From Clostridiales bacterium UBA1740 (GTDB lineage: Bacteria; Bacillota; Clostridia; Oscillospirales; CAG-272): DNA of 9,210 nucleotides. Below are positions 1 to 7,109 of this stretch, in pieces. The DNA lies in the NCBI GenBank assembly GCA_002315715.1, contig DCHY01000001.1, forward strand, positions 1-9,210, in the 5' to 3' direction. The notes beneath the pieces were generated by a model, which saw nothing but the letters and a program-made list of their open reading frames with translations, had not been told where the DNA came from and searched no databases. Position 1 is the first letter of the stretch, and every line of letters begins with the position of its first letter. The translations under genes were made by a program, and so were the position numbers.

Positions 1-2786
1 GGCTCACGGACGAAGAAAAGGCAGCTCTGCCGGCGTCCGTTGTCGAACCCGAAGTCTCGGAAGAAGTCGAAGTCTCGGAAGAGGTAAAAACGGCGCAAGA
101 GCCCGAAAAGACCGTCATTCTCCGTTCCTTTACGGCGAGATTGATTCAGTCGGGAGAGCCGCTTGAAAACTACTACGAAATTCTCAAAAACGCGCTCTTG
201 TCCTATCAGGGTATGCGCTCGTCCGTTGCTTGGGCAGGCGAAACCTTCCTCAAGGGCAGAGTAAGAGAAGCCTATATGGCGGTCAAGGGCAAGCACCTCG
301 TCTTGTTCTTGAACCTCGACCCGTCCGCCTACGCGGAATCCTCCTATCACCAAAAAGACGCAACGCGCCGCGGCAAGAAATTCGAGAAAACGCCGCTCGA
401 AATTCGCGTTTCGTCCCCCCGTGCCCTCAAGTACGCGCTCTTCTTCATCGCCGAGATGATGAAAGACGCTCCGCTTGACAAGGACTTCACGGCGGTTTCC
501 TACTTCCTCCCGTACGAAGACGACAAATCCCTTTATAAGCGCGAGCTTATCAAGGTCAAAGGTCCGATTCCCGCCGAATGGCTGACCGACGACGCCCCCG
601 AGATAGAGATGGTTGAAGACGTGACGGATGAACCCGAAAAAACCGTGATTTTGCGCTCCTTCCAATCCCGTCTGATTCAGGGCGGCGACGTGATGCAGGC
701 GTACTATTTCCTCATCAAAAATTCCCTTCTCTCCCATAAGGGCGTCAGAAGCTCCCTTGCTTGGGGCGGCGAAACCTTCCTCAAGGGCAGAGAAAGAGAA
801 GCCTATATGGCGGTCAAGGGCAAGCACCTCGTCTTGTTCTTGAACCTCGACCCGTCCGCCTACGCGGAATCCTCTTACCATCAGAAAGACGCAACGCGCC
901 GCGGCAAGAAATTCGAGAAAACGCCGCTCGAGATTCGCGTTTCGTCCCCGCGCGCCATGAAGTACGCCCTCTTCTTCTTGGAAGAGTTGCTGCGTGACGT
1001 TCCGACGGACGAAAAGTATAAAGCGTCGCACCTGCCGATGCGCTACGAAGACGACAAAGCTCTTTATAAGCGCGAGCTTATCAAGGTCAAAGGTCCGATT
1101 CCCGCCGAGTGGCTGACAGAAGAAGCGCAAGAACTTAAGACGACGGTTTCCCATTCCTTTGCGGCAAGACTGTCGCAGGCGACGGAAGAGCTTTCTCTTT
1201 ACTACAACACCGTTGCCAACCTGCTCCTCTCCTACGAGGGCGTGCGCCGCACCGAAGCGTGGGGTGGCGTGACCTTCTTAAAGGGCAGAGACCGCGTGGC
1301 GTATATGGCAATCAAGGGCAAGCACCTCGTGCTCTTCTTAAATCTCGATCCTTACGCATACCCGTCCGCCTCCTTCCATCAGAAAGACGCGACACGCCGC
1401 GGCAAGAAATTCGAGAAAACCCCCTTCGAACTGCGCGTTTCGTCCCCGCGCGCCTTTAAGTATGCCGTCATGATGACGGAAAATACCATGCGCGGCAGAA
1501 GCGTGAAAAACGAAAATTACGTTCCCACCGAATTCCGTCTTCCTTACGCGACGGACGGCGAACTGTTGGCTGCCGGACTCATCAAGATAAACGGCGCGCC
1601 CATCTCGTTCCCGCCCTCCGAGTATGACGACGAAATCTTCACCGACGCCGCTCCCAAAACGGCGGAAGAGCGTCTTTACCGCTCCTTTGCCTCCAAACTC
1701 ATCCAGGGCGACGAATCTCTCGGACAAAACTATGAAGTGCTCAAAAACCTGCTTCTGACCTACAAGGGCGTGAAAGACCGCCAAAGCTTCGCTCACGAAA
1801 CCTACAACAAGGGAAGACTGAAACTCGCGAAACTCACGGTAAGAGGCAAGAATCTTTGCGTGGCGATGGCGCTCGATCCTTCGGCGTTCCCGACGGAGAG
1901 ATACCACCACAAAGACCTGCGCAAAGACGGCAAAACCGTCGAACTTCCGCTTCTTCTCAAGGTGCGCTCTCACCGCTCGCTCAAGTATGCGGCAGAACTC
2001 ATCGAAACCTTGATGCAGGCAAACGGACTCGCAAAGACGGATAGACTCCCCGCATCCTACGTTTATCCCTACGAAACCGACGAAGCCTTGATTGCGCGCG
2101 GCCTTATCAAAGTCCGCACCGTGGAGGGCGATAGCGAAAAGGCGGCACCCGTCGAACGTTCGACCGTGCATAAATCCCTTCGCGCCTCTCTCATCTTGGC
2201 ATCCGACGAACTTCGCGCGGCGTATACCGCACTCAAAAACGCCCTCCTGTCCGGCAAAGACGTCCGCGTCAAGACCGGCAGATACTACGAAACCTTCACA
2301 CTCGGCCGCGAAATCCTCGCGAGAATCGCCGTGAAGGGTGGGGCTTTGTGCCTGTTTATGGCGCTTGATTCTTCCTTCGCACTGACAAGACTTTGCCCCG
2401 TCAGCCGCGTGGAGAACGTACCCTTCTTATCCGACACCCCGACACTCGTCCGCGTCACCAAAGACAACAAAGACGGCGCTATCAAGGCCGTTTGTCGCAT
2501 GCTCTTCGCGGCGTACGGCGTGACGGTCAAGGAAAATTACCTCCCCGAAATCTTCGATTTCCCGAAGAAAACGGAAGAAGAACTTCTCGCCGAAGGCGAA
2601 ATCCTCACGGCGGAAGAACGAAAAAAACCCGAATCCAAAATCTCCCTGTCCAAAGAAGAACCTCAAAAGGCGCCTTTTTCTCGCCGTCCCTTGACGCTTG
2701 AAGACATCTTGAGCGCCGCCGATGCGGACGACGACTCTGCCGACGACGATGAGGACGAGGACGAGGAAGACGAGGACGAAGAGTAA
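1..2786 (+). CDS. Large tandem-repeat protein with acidic C-terminal tail (5' end outside window)
   Basis: The frame is open from base 3, with no start in the window that makes sense, so the gene begins upstream; 927 residues are visible. I do not recognise an assigned function. The protein is a chain of five ~165-177-residue repeats starting near 123, 654, 1152, 1680 and 2172. Residues before 123 (WLTDEEKAAL) match the end of a unit, so at least one more repeat lies upstream. Each unit reads roughly RSF..RLIQ, then LLSY.GVR, ETFLKGR, YMAVKGKHLVLFLNLDP, HQKD, LEIRVSSPRALKYA, LPYEDD, LIKVKGPIPAEWL. Units 1-3 are close; units 4 and 5 diverge. No signal peptide or membrane segment is visible. 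The last ~21 residues are almost all Asp/Glu. The hydrophobic-strand plus GK.L.L.LDP pattern faintly recalls YjbR/YdhG/DUF5655-type small domains, but that is a guess. It precedes the signal peptidase gene by 45 bases and is probably its operon partner. Confidence 0.85.
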   Translation, partial: LTDEEKAALPASVVEPEVSEEVEVSEEVKTAQEPEKTVILRSFTARLIQSGEPLENYYEILKNALLSYQGMRSSVAWAGETFLKGRVREAYMAVKGKHLVLFLNLDPSAYAESSYHQKDATRRGKKFEKTPLEIRVSSPRALKYALFFIAEMMKDAPLDKDFTAVSYFLPYEDDKSLYKRELIKVKGPIPAEWLTDDAPEIEMVEDVTDEPEKTVILRSFQSRLIQGGDVMQAYYFLIKNSLLSHKGVRSSLAWGGETFLKGREREAYMAVKGKHLVLFLNLDPSAYAESSYHQKDATRRGKKFEKTPLEIRVSSPRAMKYALFFLEELLRDVPTDEKYKASHLPMRYEDDKALYKRELIKVKGPIPAEWLTEEAQELKTTVSHSFAARLSQATEELSLYYNTVANLLLSYEGVRRTEAWGGVTFLKGRDRVAYMAIKGKHLVLFLNLDPYAYPSASFHQKDATRRGKKFEKTPFELRVSSPRAFKYAVMMTENTMRGRSVKNENYVPTEFRLPYATDGELLAAGLIKINGAPISFPPSEYDDEIFTDAAPKTAEERLYRSFASKLIQGDESLGQNYEVLKNLLLTYKGVKDRQSFAHETYNKGRLKLAKLTVRGKNLCVAMALDPSAFPTERYHHKDLRKDGKTVELPLLLKVRSHRSLKYAAELIETLMQANGLAKTDRLPASYVYPYETDEALIARGLIKVRTVEGDSEKAAPVERSTVHKSLRASLILASDELRAAYTALKNALLSGKDVRVKTGRYYETFTLGREILARIAVKGGALCLFMALDSSFALTRLCPVSRVENVPFLSDTPTLVRVTKDNKDGAIKAVCRMLFAAYGVTVKENYLPEIFDFPKKTEEELLAEGEILTAEERKKPESKISLSKEEPQKAPFSRRPLTLEDILSAADADDDSADDDEDEDEEDEDEE
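123..2660 (+). repeat. Five in-gene tandem repeats, units 1 and 2 nearly identical in DNA
   Basis: Units start near 123, 654, 1152, 1680 and 2172, a period of 492-531 bases. Between units 1 and 2 (offset exactly 531) I count about six mismatches over the ~180 bases from 237 to 418. Bases 531-577 are identical to 1062-1108. Unit 3 shares shorter identical runs such as GGCAAGAAATTCGAGAAAAC. Units 4 and 5 are related only at protein level. This gradient suggests recent duplication or gene conversion between the upstream units. Confidence 0.85.
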
Positions 2787-2802
2787 TTATCTACGCAAAA
2801 CG

Positions 2803-2818
2803 GGGTGCCACGGCACCC
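2803..2818 (+). other. Short palindrome before the signal peptidase ribosome binding site
   Basis: GGGTGC (2803-2808), loop CACG, GCACCC (2813-2818) lies in the 45-base gap between the repeat protein and the signal peptidase, ending just before the AAAGGAG site at 2819-2825. No T run follows, so it is not a standard terminator. It could tune translation or RNA stability in the operon. It could also be a stray relative of the palindromes found further down, though it lacks their linkers. Confidence 0.45.
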
Positions 2819-2831
2819 AAAGGAGAAAATC

Positions 2832-3488
2832 ATGCGAGAAGAGAAACGCAAACCGTCCAAAAAAAAGATCTTCTCGCGGATTTTCTCGGCGCTCCTCGCC
2901 GCCCTGCTGCTCTACGTCGTAGGCGGTATGGTGATTTGCCGCATGCGCTCCGAGGTCTTCTTTTTCGGCGATAAAACCGCCGTTTACGTGATGTCCGGGA
3001 GCATGGAGCCGACCATCAAGGCGGGCAGTTTCGTCATCGTGGAGCGCGTCACCCCCGACGAGGTCGCGGTAGGCGACGTCATTCTGTTCGTCTCAAGCGA
3101 TCCCGCGATAAAAGGACAGTTCAACACCCACGAGGTCGTGAATATTTCCGCCGACCGCGAAATCTTTTACACCAAAGGCATCAACAACGCCGTGAAAGAT
3201 GCGTATCCGCCAAAAGCCGCCGATATCCGCGCGCGGTACGTGGGAAACGCCGATTTTCTCAATCGCTTCTTCGGTTGGTTTTTAACGAAAACGGGCTTGA
3301 TTTTGACACTCGTTTTCATCGTCTTGCTCTGTAGCGCGACCTACCTTCCCGGCGCTCTCGCCGCGCTGAAAGAGAATCCCGAAAAAGCCAAAGCCGAAAA
3401 GGAAGCCGTCATCCAAAAACGAATCCGGGAAGAAGTTGCCCGTCTCCAAAAGGAGCGAGAAGAACTTCCCCCGCCAACGAAAAAATGA
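2832..3488 (+). CDS. SipW-like signal peptidase I (Ser-His-Asp type)
   Basis: This 218-aa membrane protease should cleave signal peptides from exported proteins on the outer face of the membrane. A basic N-terminus (KRKPSKKK) is followed by a membrane segment at ~17-36. The nucleophile box MSGSMEPTI carries the catalytic serine Ser57. The second box is VGDVILF (80-86). NTHEVV supplies His100 in place of the lysine of LepB-type enzymes. NNAVKDAYPP supplies Asp123. A second membrane segment lies at ~155-176, followed by a charged Glu/Lys tail of ~35 residues. This Ser/His layout is that of the SipW/archaeal/ER branch. In Bacillus subtilis SipW processes biofilm fibre proteins, but no TasA-like substrate is visible here. 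The ATG at 2832 is chosen over an in-frame ATG at 2805 because AAAGGAG (2819-2825) sits 6 bases before it. The stop overlaps an unused ATG at 3485, next to the following gene. Confidence 0.92.
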   Translation: MREEKRKPSKKKIFSRIFSALLAALLLYVVGGMVICRMRSEVFFFGDKTAVYVMSGSMEPTIKAGSFVIVERVTPDEVAVGDVILFVSSDPAIKGQFNTHEVVNISADREIFYTKGINNAVKDAYPPKAADIRARYVGNADFLNRFFGWFLTKTGLILTLVFIVLLCSATYLPGALAALKENPEKAKAEKEAVIQKRIREEVARLQKEREELPPPTKK

Positions 3489-3502
3489 AAGGAGGAAAAA
3501 CC

Positions 3503-5899
3503 GTGGAGAATACCATCCCGAATTTGGAAGTCAAAGAAAAGCCGAAATTTAAATGGACCGCCGCTCTCTTTATCGGTATTGCTCTTGTCTGTTTGTTCCT
3601 TCTCATTTTCATCATCTCCGTCGTCAACCGCTATACCGACACCGTGGAAGACAAAATTTCCGACAAGGCAAGACTGTATTCCATGGGCTCCAACGAAGTC
3701 GTCACAACGTATCTTTGCGAGTACGAGGGATGTGCGGAATTCGCCGCCGGTGCCTTGAAAGACAAAGATACTGCCGCCGCTTTTTCCACAACTCTTGTGA
3801 CGCTTCTTCTCAACAACAACGAGATGAAATCGCCTAAAGACATTCGCTACGTAAAGGACGGCGTCCTCTACGACAATACCGGCGCCGAAAACACCGACGA
3901 AAACCTTCGCAATTTAACGGCTGCCGCCGCTCAAAAAGTTACCGGAACGTACGGCTCTGTCATCGATGCCGCCTATAACATGCAACTTTTGGCGTTCTAC
4001 GCGCCTATCCCCGCCAATGAATTTGCCGACGCCGTCATCCTTTTCTACGTCGAAGAAATCCTAGACGGTATTCAAATCCGCGATAAAGTCACCTCGGTTG
4101 AAACCGCTGAATTCGTCATCCTTTGTTCCAAGAGCGGAAACGGCCGCGTCATCTTGAATCTATACCCCGGTATGGATTACGAAGGCGCCGTCAGCGTTGC
4201 CGAAAATGATGGTATCAAAGACGTTCTCTCTTTGGCGGTCAATAAAGAGAGCACCAAAAATGCCTTGCTCGATTTGATCGAAGGCACCAAGAGCGGCGCC
4301 GTCACCTTCAATATCGACAGCGAAAAATATGCCATCTCTGTTTCGCACAACCAAACGTGCGAAGATTACGTCGTTCTTTCACTGTACCGCGCCGGTCAAC
4401 TTGACAGCGCCGAAACCACGGCGTTCGCTTCTATCGGTGCGATGCTGTTTGTGCTGTGTTTGACGATTCCTTTCGTTTTCTTCTCCATCCTAAGCGTAAA
4501 GCGTCAGCACGATAAACAAATCATCCGCGAGAAAAACTACGACACGAAAATGGGATGCCCGACCCTTCCCGGTATGGAAGAACTTATTCCGAAACGCATA
4601 GGCTCCTATCCCGGTTCTCACTTCGCCGTCGTCGGCGGCAGGCTCAAACATTATCAGTATTTGAAATCCAACTATCCGGAACTCGCCGAAAGCATGCTAA
4701 AGCAGGTTCGCCGTCTTCTCGATATGAATCTCTCCATCGGAGAAGCGGTAGGTCTTGGCAACGAAAGCGAATTCGTTTTGCTTCTTCACTATCGTGATAC
4801 TGCTTCTTTGACAACGAGACTTTACAAATTGTCGGATTACGTCACCGAAAACATCGGTAATAACCAATATAACGTGCATTTGGACTTCGGCGTTTTTGAA
4901 ATCGAAAAAGATTGTAAAGAGCCGCCACGCCAGATGATTGAAAACGCCTTCACGGTTATCGATTCCGACACTGCCAACTCTGCCATTACCACCGTCTCGG
5001 TATACAACGTCATTTTCCGTGAGAACTACATCAAGAACGCCGAAGTCGAAGTCAAGATGGACTACGCTTTGCAGCACGACGAGTTCAAGGTGTTCTTCCA
5101 ACCGAAGATCAACTCCGAAACCGGCGCCATCGACGGATGCGAAGCGCTCGTACGTTGGCTGGATGCCGAAACCGGTCAGTACCGCGCGCCCGGCACCTTC
5201 TTGCCGCTCTTTGAGCAGAACGGCTTTATCATTAAACTTGACCGTTACATCTTCTACAAAGTCTGCGAGTTCATCGGCTCCCGTGTCGAAGCGCACTTGC
5301 CGATTTTCCCGACCTCGGTCAACGTTTCCCGTATTTCCGCCATCAACTCCGAATTCCTCAACTATTACGCGTCGGTCAAAAAACAGTTTAACGTTCCCGA
5401 CGATTTCCTCACCTTGGAATTGACCGAGAGTATCGCCACGTCTTCGTACGAAGCCCTCAACCGTATGTCCGTCGCCTTCCACAAAAACCACTTCCTTTTG
5501 TCGATTGACGACTACGGCTCCGGCTACTCTTCGATGAACCTTTTGAAAAACGTCTTGGTCGATGAAATCAAGATGGACCGTATCTTCCTTGACCGCGGTG
5601 TTTCCGAAAAGCGCGATAACGTCATCATGGCGTCCATCGTCACCCTCGCCAACGATCTCGGCATTAAGGTAGTGCAGGAAGGTGTCGAAACCGAAGAACA
5701 GCTTAAAGTCGTGCAAGAAGCCGGTTGTAAGATCATCCAGGGTTATTACTACTCGAAACCCCTTTCCATCCCCGAATACATCAAATTCGTGAATATGAAG
5801 ATGGATGAAGAAGAAACGCGTGCCCGTCAGCGTACCTATAAGAACTTGGACGATGACGACCTTCCGCCGGAAACCGAAACCGACGTCAAGATTGTCTAG
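3503..5899 (+). CDS. Membrane c-di-GMP phosphodiesterase, degenerate GGDEF plus intact EAL domain
   Basis: This 798-aa inner-membrane enzyme is predicted to hydrolyse cyclic di-GMP. TM1 lies at ~18-41, an extracytoplasmic sensor region of ~265 residues follows (Cache-like by layout only), and TM2 lies at ~307-332. The next domain has a GGDEF shape, but its signature is NESEF (420-424), so cyclase activity is unlikely; it may bind GTP or regulate. The EAL domain spans ~525-770 and keeps the known catalytic set: EALVRW (547-552), NVSR, LELTES, DDYGSG (669-674), KMD (690-692), EGVE (726-729) and QGYYYSKP. A short acidic tail ends the protein. The GTG at 3503 is chosen because AAAGGAGG (3488-3495) lies 7 bases before it; the in-frame ATG at 3485 precedes that site and so lacks it. 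The 14-base gap to the peptidase gene implies co-transcription. It ends at the terminator at 5938. Confidence 0.93.
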   Translation: MENTIPNLEVKEKPKFKWTAALFIGIALVCLFLLIFIISVVNRYTDTVEDKISDKARLYSMGSNEVVTTYLCEYEGCAEFAAGALKDKDTAAAFSTTLVTLLLNNNEMKSPKDIRYVKDGVLYDNTGAENTDENLRNLTAAAAQKVTGTYGSVIDAAYNMQLLAFYAPIPANEFADAVILFYVEEILDGIQIRDKVTSVETAEFVILCSKSGNGRVILNLYPGMDYEGAVSVAENDGIKDVLSLAVNKESTKNALLDLIEGTKSGAVTFNIDSEKYAISVSHNQTCEDYVVLSLYRAGQLDSAETTAFASIGAMLFVLCLTIPFVFFSILSVKRQHDKQIIREKNYDTKMGCPTLPGMEELIPKRIGSYPGSHFAVVGGRLKHYQYLKSNYPELAESMLKQVRRLLDMNLSIGEAVGLGNESEFVLLLHYRDTASLTTRLYKLSDYVTENIGNNQYNVHLDFGVFEIEKDCKEPPRQMIENAFTVIDSDTANSAITTVSVYNVIFRENYIKNAEVEVKMDYALQHDEFKVFFQPKINSETGAIDGCEALVRWLDAETGQYRAPGTFLPLFEQNGFIIKLDRYIFYKVCEFIGSRVEAHLPIFPTSVNVSRISAINSEFLNYYASVKKQFNVPDDFLTLELTESIATSSYEALNRMSVAFHKNHFLLSIDDYGSGYSSMNLLKNVLVDEIKMDRIFLDRGVSEKRDNVIMASIVTLANDLGIKVVQEGVETEEQLKVVQEAGCKIIQGYYYSKPLSIPEYIKFVNMKMDEEETRARQRTYKNLDDDDLPPETETDVKIV

Positions 5900-5937
5900 G
5901 GACGTCACTGATATCTTTTCTCTATCAACCCGTATCA

Positions 5938-5968
5938 CCCCGGCGAAACGCCGGGGTTTTCTTTTTTT
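5938..5968 (+). terminator. Intrinsic terminator of the peptidase/phosphodiesterase operon
   Basis: CCCCGGCG (5938-5945), loop AAA, CGCCGGGG (5949-5956) form a perfect 8-bp GC-rich stem, followed by TTTTCTTTTTTT (5957-5968). It lies 38 bases after the phosphodiesterase stop and closes the rightward operon just before the palindrome array. Confidence 0.93.
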
Positions 5969-6020
5969 CGCCGCGTCAAATCACGGCTTTGCCGTGTATA
6001 TCATCCGCACGACGTGCGGA

Positions 6021-6103
6021 ATGAATTGCGCCGACGGCGCATGAATTGAGGCACAGCCTCATGAATTGCGACAAAGTCGCATGAATTGCCGCGCCTCGCG
6101 GCA
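6021..6103. repeat. Block C, first copy, in palindrome array 1
   Basis: Four palindromes joined by ATGAATTG (arms GCGCC, GAGGC, GCGAC, GCCGCG). The block recurs at 6339-6421 in the same order and orientation. Differences are confined to one linker base (ATGAATTG to ATGATTTG) and the centre of the last hairpin (GCCGCGCCTCGCGGC versus GCCGCACACGCGGC). Confidence 0.85.
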
Positions 6104-6210
6104 TGATATTTTCATGGCGAAGCCAATTCATGACGAAGTCAATTCATTGGCGCTTTGCGCCGTATATCATCCGCGAAGCGGTATCTCATCCGAGCCAACG
6201 GCTCGGTATA

Positions 6211-6358
6211 TCATCCGTTCCGAAGAACGGAAGTGATGTGCGCCATAGGTGCTGATGCTGTGCTCCGCACAATGATGTTTGCCTGACGGCAAGTGATGTT
6301 GCGCCATAGGCGCAGTTGTATGTTGTCCGCGTTGCGGAATGAATTGCGCCGACGGCGC
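6211..6358. repeat. Block A, first copy, in palindrome array 1
   Basis: This runs of palindromes starts at CCGTTC-CGAA-GAACGG (6215) and ends with the GCGCC hairpin. It recurs at 6422-6570, offset 211 bases and then 212 after one indel. Of the differences, three are loop changes (TGAC/TGTC, ATA/CTT, GAC/CTT). One is a stem decay in this copy, where GGTGCT stands for GGCGCGT near 6248. Confidence 0.85.
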
Positions 6359-6421
6359 ATGAATTGAGGCACAGCCTCATGAATTGCGACAAAGTCGCAT
6401 GATTTGCCGCACACGCGGCAT
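6339..6421. repeat. Block C, second copy, in palindrome array 1
   Basis: Second copy of the four-palindrome block at 6021-6103, offset 318 bases. It overlaps the end of block A first copy, showing that several rounds of duplication built the array. Confidence 0.85.
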
Positions 6422-6570
6422 TCATCCGTTCCGAAGAACGGAAGTGATGTGCGCCATAGGCGCGTGATGCTGTGCTCCGCACAATGATGTTTGCCTGTCG
6501 GCAAGTGATGTTGCGCCCTTGGCGCAGTTGTATGTTGTCCGCGTTGCGGAATGAATTGCGCCCTTGGCGC
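6422..6570. repeat. Block A, second copy, in palindrome array 1
   Basis: Second copy of the block at 6211-6358. It keeps all stems intact, including GCGCC-ATA-GGCGC near 6450, which is damaged in the first copy. Confidence 0.85.
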
Positions 6571-6797
6571 AGTTGTATCAATCAACGCGACGCGTTGTAT
6601 ATCATCCGAGCAACGCTCGGTATATCATCCACGCGAAGCGTGGTATATCATCTCGCAAAGCGAGTATATCATCGCGGCGTAGCCGTGTATATCATCCACG
6701 CATAGCGTGGTATATCATCCGCCGCAGGCGGTATATCATCTCGCAAAGCGAGTATCTCATCCGCACGACGTGCGGTATCTCATCTCGCCTCGCACAA

Positions 6798-7109
6798 TCA
6801 ATCCTCCCAAAGGTGGAGTTTTTTGAGAATGCTTTTGCGGATTTCGCTTTTCTTTTGTTTATAACTTGATTCGCTGTAACAAAGTTCGGTTTTGACGTAC
6901 CCTATCTTGTTTCCGATTTCCCGAATAAACACGAGACTTTCGTCCTCGCTCGCCGTGACTTCCATGGCGGCTTCCCATATCTTGGTATTGAGATAGGCGA
7001 ATTCCATCAGCGTGCGTCTTGTCGCTGCCATGTGCTGTAAGGTTTCGGCACGGCTTTGAAATCCGGCGCAAAGGGCATCGACGAGTTTTTCATCCATCGC
7101 ACACAACAA
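6798..7109 (-). CDS. Small unknown protein, last gene of leftward operon
   Basis: I do not recognise this protein of about 100-103 residues. It is helical and charged, containing GFQSRAETLQHMAATRR and a Lys/Ser-rich end (SSYKQKKSEIRKSILKKL); no membrane segment or catalytic motif is seen. The start is uncertain. A strong GGGAGGTG site (7123-7116) is 6 bases from TTG at 7109 and 9 bases from TTG at 7106, but 18 from the ATG at 7097. The TTG is chosen here, with the ATG as the alternative. Either start overlaps the end of the replisome-organizer-like gene (stop at 7090), so translation is probably coupled. Its stop is within 10 bases of the palindrome array, and no separate terminator is visible. 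Confidence 0.65.
   Translation of the reverse strand: MLCAMDEKLVDALCAGFQSRAETLQHMAATRRTLMEFAYLNTKIWEAAMEVTASEDESLVFIREIGNKIGYVKTELCYSESSYKQKKSEIRKSILKKLHLWED

Larger units (their letters stand above)
5982..6790. repeat. Palindrome array 1: about 37 variable short hairpins with constant linkers
   Basis: This stretch of ~800 bases has no credible gene. It is packed end to end with short perfect palindromes, arms 4-7 bp, loops mostly 3 nt. Examples are CACGGC-TTT-GCCGTG (5982), GAGGC-ACA-GCCTC (6049), CCGAGCC-AAC-GGCTCGG (6190-6206), CCACGC-GAA-GCGTGG (6629-6643) and CCGCC-GCA-GGCGG (6719-6731). Stem sequences differ from unit to unit while pairing is kept. Linkers fall into families: TATATCATC or TATCTCATC (13 or so, at both ends), ATGAATTG (about 9), GTGATG/ATGATG (about 8) and GTTGTATG. 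Between ~6110 and 6147 the ATGAATTG family appears reversed, as AATTCAT. The last unit (6783-6794) looks broken and abuts the stop codon of the leftward gene at 6798. Two convergent operons meet here, so folding could protect or end their transcripts. REP/BIME-like elements are the nearest known analogy. Confidence 0.9.

Noticed and set aside
1338..2171. 277-codon open frame antisense to the repeat protein
   Set aside because: It is a shadow of the repeat gene, and its composition (Phe/Val/Arg-rich) follows from reverse reading of that gene.
2787..2831. c-di-GMP riboswitch or other structured RNA upstream of the peptidase and phosphodiesterase genes
   Set aside because: The 45-base gap is too short for a riboswitch aptamer and shows only one simple hairpin.
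3485..3502. ATG at 3485 as the start of the phosphodiesterase
   Set aside because: The ribosome binding site AAAGGAGG lies after this ATG and is correctly spaced for the GTG at 3503.
4697..5938. 413-codon open frame antisense to the phosphodiesterase gene
   Set aside because: It mirrors a strongly conserved EAL coding strand and runs past its stop; biased codons of the real gene explain it. No ribosome binding site or family motif is seen.
6186..6581. Open frames across palindrome array 1 on both strands (also 6211-6585, 6472-6705, 6564-6869)
   Set aside because: The predicted proteins are translations of the palindromes and linkers (repeated YIIR/HPS-like strings), without ribosome binding sites; they arise from lack of stops in repeats.
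5982..6790. CRISPR array
   Set aside because: There is no constant 20-40 base repeat with unique spacers of uniform length. Units are palindromes of varied sequence with 5-10 base linkers, and no cas genes are present.
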